Source: Polaribacter sp. Z022 (lineage in GTDB: Bacteria > Bacteroidota > Bacteroidia > Flavobacteriales > Flavobacteriaceae). From it: a stretch of 64,000 nt of DNA. Positions within the stretch are counted from its first letter, which is position 1. Every line of letters starts with the position of its first letter. This document shows positions 35,588 to 44,605 of this stretch, in pieces. The DNA lies in NCBI RefSeq assembly GCF_023555495.1, contig NZ_JALCZO010000002.1, positions 248,001 through 312,000 of the forward strand, given 5' to 3'. The notes below the pieces were generated by a model that was given only the letters and a program-made list of their open reading frames with translations, had not been told where the DNA came from and made no database searches. The translations under genes and the position numbers were made by a program.

Positions 35588-37526
35588 TGAGTATTCTTAA
35601 TGAACCTTCATCTTCTACTTCTAAAGTAATTCTAATATACCTAGCAACAGATTCTAGCCTATATTCTTTATCTTCATCTGTATTTATTGTAGTCCAAGTA
35701 TAAATTTTTTGATTAAAAAAATCTGTTCCATTTACAGATTCTTCTATTCTCATTGTATGATTAATGTTAGTTGTTACACTAGATTCAATTTTTATAATTG
35801 TGTTTGCAGCAACATCTGAATCGTTGTTTAAATCAATAACTAAAAAATCATCTACGTCATTTAAGGTTGCATATAAATTGTTAGATGTAATTGCATTTGC
35901 TTCTGTACCTCCAAGACCTAAATGAGCTTCTATACCAAATGCAGCTGCAGCTGCTTCTGCAGTTGTACCACATTCTTCAGTATCTAAAATACCATCATCA
36001 TCATCATCAATATCTGCTGAATCTGGAATACCATCACCATCTGTATCTTTATCTAATGCTGTAGCTATATCTCTCCAGTTTACATCATCAGGAGAATCAA
36101 CAGCGCTTGTGTTTGGAAATTCTCCAAAAGGTGTGTTATCGTAATTACCATTAACATCTGTATAACCATCTCCATTATCAAAAGCATTGTCTAATCCGTT
36201 TGTACCAAAATTATAAGTTAAGTTAATATTGGCTTCTTCTGTGTCTGTTTTTCCATCTTCATCTGAATCTAGATCTAAATAATCTGGATTATCAGAAACA
36301 GTTGCACTGTCAGAATTTACAGCAGTTATATCTGTTCCAGGAGTTCCTCCTGAAACTGTGCCATCGTAATTATCATCTAAACCATCACCATCTACATCTG
36401 TAAAACCAGCTCCAACAGCTCCACTTGGTGCAATATAACTATCTGTTGCTTGTGCTTCAATATTATCTGGAATACCATCGTTGTCAGAATCTAAATCTAA
36501 ATGATTAGGAATTCCATCGTTATCAAAATCAAAAACGTCAGGAATTCCATCTCCATTAATATCATTATAATCTGTTTCAGAAAAATCTCCTGTACCATCA
36601 TCATCTCTAACATCTAAATAGTTTGGTAGTTTGTCTCCATCTTCATCACCTAAAGGATCATATATAGTTACACCATCTACTAAATCTAATAACTCATCGT
36701 CATCTAAAATTCCATCATTATCATCATCTACATCATCTGAATCTGCAACACCATCTCCATCTGAATCTAATTCTTCAACAGCATTTAATTCTACTGCTAA
36801 GTGAAGTATTTCTACAGTTAAATTACTACCACCACCATCATAAGCTGAGTATTCTCCTGGAAAAACGTTTAAAACCATTGTTCCTTTTCCGTCAACAATA
36901 TTGTCTGGATCTCCTATAAAATAAAAATAAGTTATTCCCCATTTGTTTTGAGTAACTCCAGAAACAACTTGTTTATCATAAAGAGTTCCTACATTTTTAC
37001 CCATTTGGTAATCGAACTTATCTTTATAAGAACCTCCATAATACTCATCATTATTTGCTCCATTTAAACCTGCTCCACCATCCTCTAGAGTAACTGCAGT
37101 CATTGTATAGAGAGTTAATCTATAAATTTTACCGAGCTCAATATCACCCAAAGTAGTTGTTACAGATTCTTCTGTACCATTACCACCAAGGTCTTTCATT
37201 GTTATCCAAGTAGTTCCACCAATTGGTGGTGGTGGTAGTGTAAAAGCAGCACCTAAGTTAGCCCATGTTGCTTGTCCACCAATATAACCATGTCCACCAG
37301 CTTTTGTAGAGTTTGAAATATCTGGTGTGCCAAAAAAATCATACCAATCATCTGGTGTACAATCTCCACAAGTTGTAGCTGAAGAATTTGTACCTGGAAT
37401 TGTTTGAGAATATATATTATTAAAACTGATAAACGTAAGAGCGATTAAAAACACAATTTGTAAAAAATTGTACTTTAACTTTTGAACACTCAAAAACTCA
37501 AATATTGTTAAAACATTTGTTTTCAT
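35553..37526 (-). CDS. Secreted TSP3-repeat protein, apparently truncated at its 3' end
   Basis: This 657-residue protein has a signal peptide (FLQIVFLIALTFISFNNIYS), a beta-rich N-terminal domain, then many thrombospondin type-3 calcium-binding repeats (DSDGDGVADSDDVDDDNDG, DTDGDGIPD and similar). A discoidin-like segment ends at YIRITLEVEDEGSLRIL. It then stops with an unrelated tail (HLQFYSKG) instead of continuing with more repeats and a T9SS sorting domain, as its relative at 61417 does. The tail lies in the first codons of the HTH gene. A -7 promoter motif lies upstream at 37555-37562 (minus strand). Confidence 0.75.
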   Translation of the reverse strand: MKTNVLTIFEFLSVQKLKYNFLQIVFLIALTFISFNNIYSQTIPGTNSSATTCGDCTPDDWYDFFGTPDISNSTKAGGHGYIGGQATWANLGAAFTLPPPPIGGTTWITMKDLGGNGTEESVTTTLGDIELGKIYRLTLYTMTAVTLEDGGAGLNGANNDEYYGGSYKDKFDYQMGKNVGTLYDKQVVSGVTQNKWGITYFYFIGDPDNIVDGKGTMVLNVFPGEYSAYDGGGSNLTVEILHLAVELNAVEELDSDGDGVADSDDVDDDNDGILDDDELLDLVDGVTIYDPLGDEDGDKLPNYLDVRDDDGTGDFSETDYNDINGDGIPDVFDFDNDGIPNHLDLDSDNDGIPDNIEAQATDSYIAPSGAVGAGFTDVDGDGLDDNYDGTVSGGTPGTDITAVNSDSATVSDNPDYLDLDSDEDGKTDTEEANINLTYNFGTNGLDNAFDNGDGYTDVNGNYDNTPFGEFPNTSAVDSPDDVNWRDIATALDKDTDGDGIPDSADIDDDDDGILDTEECGTTAEAAAAAFGIEAHLGLGGTEANAITSNNLYATLNDVDDFLVIDLNNDSDVAANTIIKIESSVTTNINHTMRIEESVNGTDFFNQKIYTWTTINTDEDKEYRLESVARYIRITLEVEDEGSLRILNDTHLQFYSKG

Positions 37527-37554
37527 AATTGTTTAGTATATATAGGAGGATAAA

Positions 37555-37562
37555 CAAATATA
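37555..37562 (-). promoter_or_regulatory. -7 promoter element for the TSP3-repeat gene
   Basis: On the minus strand this reads TATATTTG, matching the Bacteroidota TAnnTTTG motif. It lies 29 bases upstream of the start codon. Confidence 0.5.
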
Positions 37563-37631
37563 CAAGATAATAGCCAAACATAAAAGATATGCAGTTATGT
37601 TTGTTTTAAGGTTAAATGAAATTAGACTTTT

Positions 37632-39839
37632 TTAATCTTTAGCTTTTTGAACCAATTCTAATTTATTTACAGTAGTTTTTGTTGTAAAAATACCATAGTT
37701 TATAGTAACATTTTTTTTGTCTATTTTATCTATGGTTCCAACAGAATTTGAGTCAATAATTCTTACTTTATCATTAACTTTATATACATACAAAGATTTT
37801 TCTTTTGCAATTTTAGCTGCTTCAATCTTTTTTACTTTTCTTACCTCTACAACCTTTTCTAAGACTTCTTTTTCTACCTTCTTTATAATTTCTTGAACCT
37901 TTTTTTCTTGTACTTTAGCTTTTTGTTTTTGAGCTTTGGTTTTTGGTTTAATAGGGTTTTTCTTTATATGTTTTACCTTTTCATCTGCAACCCATTTGTT
38001 AAAGTTAGTATTTAACTCTTTTTTATTATTAGTTTGAAAGTATTTATTAAGTAGTTCATTTGTTTTTCTACCTAAAGAAAGCATTTTTTGATTTTGATCA
38101 TATAGTTCTTGAAAACCAGATAATTTATCTTGTACTTTTTGCTCTTTTTCTTTTAAGTTGTCTAAATGTTCTTGTCCTTTAGATTTTTGTTTTTCTAAGT
38201 TATCTGAATTTTTTTGAAGTCTATTTCTTTCTTTTTGTAGTTTAGAAATTGTTTTATCTAAACGTACTTTTTCTGTTTCTACTCTCTTTTTTGCTTTGTT
38301 AATTAAACTAAATGGAATGCCATTTTTCTGAGCAACTTCAAAGGTAAATGAACTACCTGCTTGCCCAATAAAGAGTTTATAAAGTGGCTCTAAAGAACGT
38401 TCGTCAAATTGCATATTTGCATTGGTAACGTTTTCTAATTCATTTGCTAAAACTTTTAAATTAGAGTAATGTGTAGTTATAATTCCGAATGCTTTTTTAT
38501 GGTAAAACTCTTCTAAAAAAATTTCTGCTAAAGCACCACCTAATTCAGGATCTGACCCTGTACCAAATTCATCGATTAAAAATAAAGTTTTATCATTACA
38601 TTTTCTTAAAAAGTAACGCATGTTTTTTAAACGATAGCTATATGTGCTTAATTGGTTTTCAATAGATTGATTGTCTCCTATGTCAGTTAGAATAGTATCG
38701 AAAATATAAGTTTGACTTCGCTCATCTACAGGGATTAAAATTCCACTTTGTAACATAAGTTGAAGTAAACCAATAGTTTTTAAAGTGATACTTTTTCCAC
38801 CAGCATTTGGACCAGAAATAACGATGATTTGTTGTTGCTCATTAAGGTTGATTGTTTGAGCAACTGTTTTTAAATTTTGCTGCTTATTTTTTCTCCAAAG
38901 AATAGGATGATAAGCGTTTTTAAAATAGATTTTTTTCTCTCTAGATATTTTTGGTAAAATAGCGTTAATTTCTTGTGCATATTTAGCTTTTGCACCAATA
39001 ACATCTGTATGAATTAAGAATGAAATATAATCTTCTAATAAATAAACAGAGGGTCTTATTGTTTCAGATAAATTACGTAGAATTTTTACAATTTCTTGTT
39101 TTTCATCATACAATAAGTTTTGAAATTCTCTAGCATAAGATAATGTTGCTTGAGGAGCAATATATACTATATTACCAGATTTAGAAGAACCTAATAAGCT
39201 ACCTGCAACCTTTTTTCTATGCATTGCAGAAACTGCTAAAACTCTTTGATTGTCTACTACAGTTTCTTTTATATCGTCTAAATATCCCGATGAAATTGCT
39301 TTAGATAATGCACTAGAAAAACTAGCGCCAATTTTTCCTCTAACATTATTAATATCTTTTCTAATTTGCTTTAAAACAGGAGAAGCGTTGTTTTTAACTT
39401 CGCCAGAGATATCAATAATTTTCTTTATTTCATCATCAATAAAAGTGGTAAACTCAATTTCTTGAGAAAGTTCAAAAAAAGTTGGAAACTGGACTTTAAA
39501 TTTTTTAAAAAATTTAATTAATTCATTAACTGTTAAAGATGTTGTTGCTATTTTTAAAAAAGCATCCGTTTCAATAAAACTATTTTCTATAGCCAATCGT
39601 TTTACACTTTCTGTAATATTATCGAAACCATGATTTGGAACTCTATTTTCACTTTCAAGAGAAGAAACGTATTCATTAACCAAGTTTAATTCTTTAAAAA
39701 GAGTTTTTTTATTGTGAATTGGTTGAATTTCTAATGCTTTTTCTTTTCCTAAACCTGAAATACAAAATTCTACAACATGTTGTAAAACTGTTGTAAATTC
39801 TAAATCTTGTAATGTTTTATTTGATATACTTTTGTTCAA
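37632..39839 (-). CDS. mutS2: MutS2-type DNA mismatch/recombination ATPase
   Basis: A TTG start at 39839 gives a normal N-terminus (NKSISNKTLQDLEFTTVLQHV); the upstream ATG at 39881 would lie inside the ung gene and ahead of the -7 promoter element. The 735-residue protein has the MutS-family core with Walker A GPNAGGKSIT, FLIDEFGTGSDP (Walker B) and a long coiled-coil clamp. The C-terminal end lacks the Smr nuclease domain found in Bacillus MutS2, as is usual in Bacteroidota. Such proteins act in recombination control or ribosome collision rescue. It is divergent from ung. Confidence 0.85.
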   Translation of the reverse strand: MNKSISNKTLQDLEFTTVLQHVVEFCISGLGKEKALEIQPIHNKKTLFKELNLVNEYVSSLESENRVPNHGFDNITESVKRLAIENSFIETDAFLKIATTSLTVNELIKFFKKFKVQFPTFFELSQEIEFTTFIDDEIKKIIDISGEVKNNASPVLKQIRKDINNVRGKIGASFSSALSKAISSGYLDDIKETVVDNQRVLAVSAMHRKKVAGSLLGSSKSGNIVYIAPQATLSYAREFQNLLYDEKQEIVKILRNLSETIRPSVYLLEDYISFLIHTDVIGAKAKYAQEINAILPKISREKKIYFKNAYHPILWRKNKQQNLKTVAQTINLNEQQQIIVISGPNAGGKSITLKTIGLLQLMLQSGILIPVDERSQTYIFDTILTDIGDNQSIENQLSTYSYRLKNMRYFLRKCNDKTLFLIDEFGTGSDPELGGALAEIFLEEFYHKKAFGIITTHYSNLKVLANELENVTNANMQFDERSLEPLYKLFIGQAGSSFTFEVAQKNGIPFSLINKAKKRVETEKVRLDKTISKLQKERNRLQKNSDNLEKQKSKGQEHLDNLKEKEQKVQDKLSGFQELYDQNQKMLSLGRKTNELLNKYFQTNNKKELNTNFNKWVADEKVKHIKKNPIKPKTKAQKQKAKVQEKKVQEIIKKVEKEVLEKVVEVRKVKKIEAAKIAKEKSLYVYKVNDKVRIIDSNSVGTIDKIDKKNVTINYGIFTTKTTVNKLELVQKAKD

Positions 39840-39844
39840 AATAG

Positions 39845-39868
39845 TATCTTTGATTTTTAGCAAAAATA
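39845..39868. promoter_or_regulatory. Divergent -7 elements for ung and mutS2
   Basis: TATCTTTG at 39845-39852 on the plus strand fits the Bacteroidota -7 motif for ung, with TTG at 39821-39823 in the -33 region. CAAAAATA at 39861-39868 is TATTTTTG on the minus strand and fits the mutS2 promoter. The two promoters face each other within 24 bases. This position supports the TTG start of mutS2. Confidence 0.6.
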
Positions 39869-39875
39869 CTAAAGT

Positions 39876-40541
39876 ATGCAAGTAAAAATTAATTCTGATT
39901 GGAAAAATATTTTACAAGATGAATTTGATAAACCTTATTTTAAAGAATTATTAAAATTTGTTGATAATGAATATGCGAATAATACTTGTTTTCCTCTAAA
40001 AGAAGAAGTTTTTGCTGCCTTTAATTATTGTGATTTAGAAAGTTTAAAAGTAGTAATTATAGGACAAGATCCTTATCATGATACAGGGCAAGCTAACGGA
40101 TTGTGTTTTTCTGTAAAAGATGGAGTTAAACATCCACCTTCATTAATTAATATTTTTAAAGAAATATCTACGGATTTAAATAAAGAAATACCACAAAGTG
40201 GCAATTTAGAAAAGTGGGCTAAACAAGGGGTTTTATTGTTAAATGCAACATTAACAGTAAGAGCTCATGAGGCTGGAAGTCATCAAAAGAAAGGTTGGGA
40301 AACGTTTACAGATGAGGTTATAAAACATATATCTCATCAAAAAAAAGATGTTGTTTTTTTACTTTGGGGAGGTTTTGCTAAAAAGAAAGCAAAACTAATT
40401 AATAAAAAAAAGCATTTTATTTTAGAGTCTGGTCATCCTTCTCCTTTAAGTGCTAATAGAGGTTATTGGTTTGGAAATAAACATTTTTCTAAAACCAATA
40501 AATTTTTAACTAGCTTACAAAAACCTAAAATAGAATGGTAG
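39876..40541 (+). CDS. ung: Uracil-DNA glycosylase
   Basis: This 221-residue enzyme shows the family-1 active site GQDPYHDTGQANGLCFSV (catalytic Asp), LLLNATLTVR and the HPSPLSANRGYWF loop. It removes uracil from DNA to start base-excision repair. Length and motifs are complete. A leader of about 20 bases follows its promoter. Its last 17 bases overlap the 3' end of the convergent glycosyltransferase gene. Confidence 0.97.
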   Translation: MQVKINSDWKNILQDEFDKPYFKELLKFVDNEYANNTCFPLKEEVFAAFNYCDLESLKVVIIGQDPYHDTGQANGLCFSVKDGVKHPPSLINIFKEISTDLNKEIPQSGNLEKWAKQGVLLLNATLTVRAHEAGSHQKKGWETFTDEVIKHISHQKKDVVFLLWGGFAKKKAKLINKKKHFILESGHPSPLSANRGYWFGNKHFSKTNKFLTSLQKPKIEW

Positions 40542-41538
40542 ATACAACTGTTTGATTGTAATATGGTAAAATTAAAGCTTCTATAATATCTTCAGTAGTA
40601 TCTGGGTAATTAACTTCTATTTTTTTATCTGAAAGAATCCATTTAGAAATTTTAAAAACGTTTTTTTTACTTAGTTTTTTTATTACAGAAACTCCCATTT
40701 CTTTTAACGCTAAAGCATTACATTGCTGTTCATATTGATTTTTCATGGGAATTACCATTAATTTCTTTTTTAGAAATAAAGCTTCTGCAGGAGTTTCAAA
40801 ACCTGCTCCACAAAGAACTCCATTTGAAGAAGATATGCTTTTTATAAAATCGAATTCATTGATAGGGTAGATGGTTATATTCTTTTTAAACATTAAATTT
40901 TTAGCTTCTTTAGAAAAAATATGCCATTTTACTATCGGAATTTGAGAAAGTACTTTTACAATTTTATTAATGTTGTAAGATGGTAAATAAACAGTAATAT
41001 GTCCTTTATTACTTATTTTTGTTGTTCTTATTTTTTTTCTGATTATAGGTGAAAAAGTATTTGAACTGTAGTTTTTAAAATGAAAGCCAAAACGATTGTT
41101 TGATGGTGCATAATATTTTAAAATAATTTTTTCAAATTTGTATTTCCCATATTTTGGTGACGCTTCATCTAAAACAGCATTTTGATGACTTAAAGAAAGA
41201 ATATTAATATTATTTAGTTTGGCTGCCCAAGCAGAAACAGGTTCAAAATCGTTTATAACTAAATCATAATCTTTTATTGGTAGTTTTTTTATTTCTTTAT
41301 AAAATAATGAAAGATTCATTTTTTTAAAACTTTCTAAAAAATCAATTCCTCCTTTTTTGCCAAAAGTAAAATTTAATCCATGTAACTTATATTTTATTTC
41401 AAAATCTAAATCTAAACTATTTTCATTTCCACTAATTAAAATATCTAAATTACCTTTTTGTTGTAATATAGGTATTACTTCTTTAGCTCTTGTTAAATGG
41501 CCATTTCCTGTACCTTGAAAAGCATATAATATTTTCAT
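40525..41538 (-). CDS. Glycosyltransferase of the MJ1255/VC2487 type
   Basis: This 337-residue GT-B enzyme starts MKILYAFQGTGNGHLTRAKEVIPIL, a glycine-rich donor loop typical of UDP-sugar transferases, and has a C-terminal GAGFETPAEALFLKKKLMVIP nucleotide-binding half. Its product and acceptor are unknown; cell-envelope glycolipid synthesis is likely. It lies 7 bases after the LpxH-like gene, so the two form an operon with a possible link to outer-membrane lipid synthesis. Confidence 0.75.
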   Translation of the reverse strand: MKILYAFQGTGNGHLTRAKEVIPILQQKGNLDILISGNENSLDLDFEIKYKLHGLNFTFGKKGGIDFLESFKKMNLSLFYKEIKKLPIKDYDLVINDFEPVSAWAAKLNNINILSLSHQNAVLDEASPKYGKYKFEKIILKYYAPSNNRFGFHFKNYSSNTFSPIIRKKIRTTKISNKGHITVYLPSYNINKIVKVLSQIPIVKWHIFSKEAKNLMFKKNITIYPINEFDFIKSISSSNGVLCGAGFETPAEALFLKKKLMVIPMKNQYEQQCNALALKEMGVSVIKKLSKKNVFKISKWILSDKKIEVNYPDTTEDIIEALILPYYNQTVVSTILF

Positions 41539-41544
41539 ATTCAG

Positions 41545-42423
41545 TTATTTTAAAGGTTTTTGAATGTCAAATTCTTTTAATAATTCATCAAAAATGAAAT
41601 TGGTTGTATCTTCTTTTTTTAATGAATTTGATTTTTGTTTCTTCTGATGTTCTTCATTTTTTTGAGCAAGCTTATCTTTTGAGTATTCGTATAAACGCCA
41701 TTTTTTGTTGCTGTATTCTAAGGATGTTAAATTTTCAATCCAATCTCCAGAATTTAAATAAACCGTTTTTCCTTTGTTATTTTCTATTTCTCTTATTTCT
41801 GGTTGATGAATATGTCCGCAAATTACATAGTCGTAATTATTTTCAATAGCGATGTCAGATGCTATTAATTCAAAATTATTTATGAATTTTACAGCACTTT
41901 TTACGCTGTTTTTAATTTTTTTAGAAAGTGATAATTTTCCTTTACCAAATAAGCTACTTATCCAGTTAATAAATGTGTTTATTAGAATTAATAAATCGTA
42001 ACCTTTGCCACCTAATTTTGCTAACCATTTAGAGTGTTGCATAGTAACATCAAAAACGTCACCATGAAATATCCATGCTTTTTTACCATCTAAATTTATA
42101 ATAAGCTTATTTAATATTTTAAAATTACCAAGCTGAAAACCTTTGAATTTTCGTAACATTTCATCATGATTTCCAGTAATATAATATACCTCTGTTCCTT
42201 TAGATAAAAGACCAGTTATATGTTTAATTACGCTCATATGAGATTTTGGGAAATAACGTTTGTTAAATTGCCAAATATCAATAATATCACCATTTAATAT
42301 TAAAACATTTGGTTGTATTGTTTTTAAATAACTTAACAATTCTTTTGCTCTACAACCATAAGTGCCTAGATGTACGTCAGATATTACAACATAATCTAAC
42401 TTACGTTTTTTTTGCTTTTTCAT
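41545..42423 (-). CDS. LpxH-like metallophosphoesterase (UDP-diacylglucosamine hydrolase family)
   Basis: The ATG at 42423 is preferred; a longer reading would need a TTG start at 42459. The 292-residue enzyme shows calcineurin-type metal motifs: SDVHLG, NGDIID, GNHDE and GHIHQPE. This LpxH-like group is predicted to cut UDP-2,3-diacylglucosamine, a step of lipid A synthesis, at the inner membrane. The C-terminal 40 residues are a Lys-rich helical tail specific to Bacteroidota relatives. Confidence 0.75.
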   Translation of the reverse strand: MKKQKKRKLDYVVISDVHLGTYGCRAKELLSYLKTIQPNVLILNGDIIDIWQFNKRYFPKSHMSVIKHITGLLSKGTEVYYITGNHDEMLRKFKGFQLGNFKILNKLIINLDGKKAWIFHGDVFDVTMQHSKWLAKLGGKGYDLLILINTFINWISSLFGKGKLSLSKKIKNSVKSAVKFINNFELIASDIAIENNYDYVICGHIHQPEIREIENNKGKTVYLNSGDWIENLTSLEYSNKKWRLYEYSKDKLAQKNEEHQKKQKSNSLKKEDTTNFIFDELLKEFDIQKPLK

Positions 42424-42660
42424 TTCTTTAAATTGAGAGAGAAGAGTTGATATTTGCAAAAAAAGAATTTCTCTGCAATTTGTTTTATTGTAATAAATGA
42501 AAATGTGTTACTAAACAATACTCTTTCTTCTGGGTTTAATCAAAAGTAAAAAGACAATGTTTTGTAATAGTAAACTTAAAATAAACTCTAAGTAAGAAAA
42601 ATCTTATAAAAAGGTTTATTAAATGTAAAGTTAATGTGTTGGTTAATAGGTTTTTAATAA

Positions 42661-42684
42661 AAAAAATCCGCTATAAAGCGGATT
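42661..42684 (-). terminator. Terminator after the 46-residue lipoprotein gene
   Basis: An 8-bp stem AATCCGCT / AGCGGATT with a 4-base loop is followed on the minus strand by a run of T residues. It lies 32 bases past the lipoprotein's stop codon. Confidence 0.75.
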
Positions 42685-42715
42685 CATTGAATTTGAAATT
42701 AAGAATCAAGTAGAT

Positions 42716-42856
42716 TTAAGAGAAGTCTACCTGATTTAATGTTGTTTGAAAAGTTGTTGTATTGTTTGCTAAACCACAAGATTTAGACGTACTTCTACAA
42801 GAAGAAAAACAAAGAATTCCTAAAATACAAACTGCAATAAATACTACTTTTTTCAT
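42716..42856 (-). CDS. 46-residue small lipoprotein
   Basis: ATG at 42854-42856 opens a 46-residue frame with a lipoprotein signal: MKKVVFIAVCILGILCFSSC, then a short tail RSTSKSCGLANNTTTFQTTL. The lipobox Cys is at position 20. It is preceded by the substrate-binding protein gene and followed by a clear terminator. Function unknown; such short lipoproteins are common in this family. Confidence 0.65.
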   Translation of the reverse strand: MKKVVFIAVCILGILCFSSCRSTSKSCGLANNTTTFQTTLNQVDFS

Positions 42857-42874
42857 TGTTAAGGGTTTTATAGG

Positions 42875-43735
42875 TTAAATGTACATATTTTTTATGAACT
42901 CGCCAGAATTTTTCTTCTCTTCAATAACGTTATACTTTACCATTTTATTTTGAATACGAGTAATTAAATTTTTAGTTATTGGTTTTCCATCATTCCATTC
43001 AGTTATTTTTAACCATTGTTGAATGTCTTCTAATTGTTGTTCGTAATTTTCTGCTAAAGTAGAATCTAACTTTTTAGTTTTTTTAAAGTTTGTAGTTTCC
43101 TTATTAATAATATCTAAAACCTTTTTAACTTCTTTAAAATTGTTTTGTAAAACTTCATTTCTTACAGCAATAACAAAACATGGCCAAGGAGTAGGGCAGT
43201 CATCAACTCTTCTAAAAGTACCATTGTCTACCAAAGGTTTTGTTGTAAAGTGTTCCCACATAAAATAATCTGCTTCACCATTTGTAAGTGCATCTATGCC
43301 TCCCTGTAAATTGCCAATTACTTTAAACTTCAATTTAGAAACATCCCAACCTTGGTTGTAAGCATTTACAATAGCCATTAAATGCGATCCAGAACCAAAC
43401 CTACTTATGGCAATTGTTGCGTGTTCTAAATCTTCAATTTTTTGAAAAGTAGAATTAGCACCAACATGAATTCCCCAAATTAATGGTGTTTTTACAAATG
43501 TTTGAACAATTTTAGACGGATTACCAGCAGCAATATCTTTTATTATACCTTCTGTTAACACAATTGCAATATCTACATCTCCATTTCTTAAAGCTTTACA
43601 CATTTGTCCTGTACCACCAGGAAAATCTTGCCAGCTTAAATTAATATTGTGTTTTTTGTATTCGTTATTTTTTAAAGTAACTTTCCAAGGATAATTAAAA
43701 TGCTCTGGTACACCACCAACTTTTATGTTTGTCAT
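42875..43735 (-). CDS. Periplasmic-binding-type substrate-binding protein without export signal
   Basis: This 286-residue protein has the type II binding-protein fold (VGGVPEHFNYPWKV, DFPGGTGQMCKALRNGDVDIAIVLTEG, IAISRFGSGSHLMAIVNA). No signal peptide precedes it, and no ABC permease or ATPase gene is near, so it may be cytoplasmic and act as a ligand sensor. It resembles THI5/SsuA-like domains in overall pattern. It starts directly after the phosphorylase gene stops, so they form an operon with the DUF1835 gene. Confidence 0.7.
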   Translation of the reverse strand: MTNIKVGGVPEHFNYPWKVTLKNNEYKKHNINLSWQDFPGGTGQMCKALRNGDVDIAIVLTEGIIKDIAAGNPSKIVQTFVKTPLIWGIHVGANSTFQKIEDLEHATIAISRFGSGSHLMAIVNAYNQGWDVSKLKFKVIGNLQGGIDALTNGEADYFMWEHFTTKPLVDNGTFRRVDDCPTPWPCFVIAVRNEVLQNNFKEVKKVLDIINKETTNFKKTKKLDSTLAENYEQQLEDIQQWLKITEWNDGKPITKNLITRIQNKMVKYNVIEEKKNSGEFIKNMYI

Positions 43736-44605
43736 TTATTGAATTAGTTTCTCTAATGTATATTCAATTAAATCTGCTACAGCTTTACCAGGATTTTCGC
43801 TAAATGTACCATTTGCTCTATTTGCAATAATTGCGTTAATAGAACAAGCATTGTGTCCTAATAATTTAGAAAGACCGTAAATAGCAGAAGTTTCCATTTC
43901 TAAATTGGTAATTCTGTTACCATTAAAATTAAAACTATCAATTTTATGGTTTAAATCATTGTCTTGTATAGCTAAACGTAGTATTCTTCCTTGAGGTCCA
44001 TAAAAACCACCAGCAGTTGCTGTAATACCTTGAAAAGTTTTACTAGATTTTAATTTATTTTCTAACTCTTTACTATTGTTAACAATAATAGGATGCGCTT
44101 TTTTAGAGCTCCAATTTGTATGTTTTAGAAATGCATTCTCCATATCTAAATTAGAAATTTCATCTATTTGGTAAGAGTGTAGCATTCCATTTAAATCTAA
44201 GCCATGAGATCCTATTACAAAAGAGTTAACAGGTATATCTGCTTGTAAAGAACCAGAAGTACCAATTCTTACTATATTTAAAGAGGTAAGCTCTTTTTTA
44301 GGTTGTCTGGTTTCTAAATTTATATTAACAAGTGCATCTAATTCATTTAAAACAATATCTATATTATCTGGACCAATACCAGTAGACATTACAGAAAATT
44401 GTTTGTTTTTATAGGTTCCTGTTGTAGTTTTAAATTCACGTTTTTGAGTTGTAAATTCAATTGTATCAAAGTGTTTAGATATTTTATCAACTCTATCTTG
44501 ATCGCCAACAAAAATTATATTTTTGGCAATGTGTTCGGGTCTTAAATTAAGATGATAAACACTACCATCTGGATTTAAGATAAGTTCAGATTGTTTTATA
44601 GACAT
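43736..44605 (-). CDS. Nucleoside phosphorylase family protein
   Basis: This 289-residue protein has nucleoside phosphorylase motifs: IVRIGTSGSLQADIPVNSFVIG (phosphate/base site) and LEMETSAIYGLSKLLGHN (ribose-binding E-M-E). It is most like uridine phosphorylases and would split nucleosides with phosphate. It lies between the substrate-binding protein and DUF1835 genes with no gaps, so they are co-transcribed. Confidence 0.88.
   Translation of the reverse strand: MSIKQSELILNPDGSVYHLNLRPEHIAKNIIFVGDQDRVDKISKHFDTIEFTTQKREFKTTTGTYKNKQFSVMSTGIGPDNIDIVLNELDALVNINLETRQPKKELTSLNIVRIGTSGSLQADIPVNSFVIGSHGLDLNGMLHSYQIDEISNLDMENAFLKHTNWSSKKAHPIIVNNSKELENKLKSSKTFQGITATAGGFYGPQGRILRLAIQDNDLNHKIDSFNFNGNRITNLEMETSAIYGLSKLLGHNACSINAIIANRANGTFSENPGKAVADLIEYTLEKLIQ

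Noticed and set aside
35553-37526. Direct Asp/Gly repeats as a DNA satellite or CRISPR-like array
   Set aside because: The repeat period matches TSP3 protein repeats, with varying codons and no constant spacers, so it is a coding repeat.
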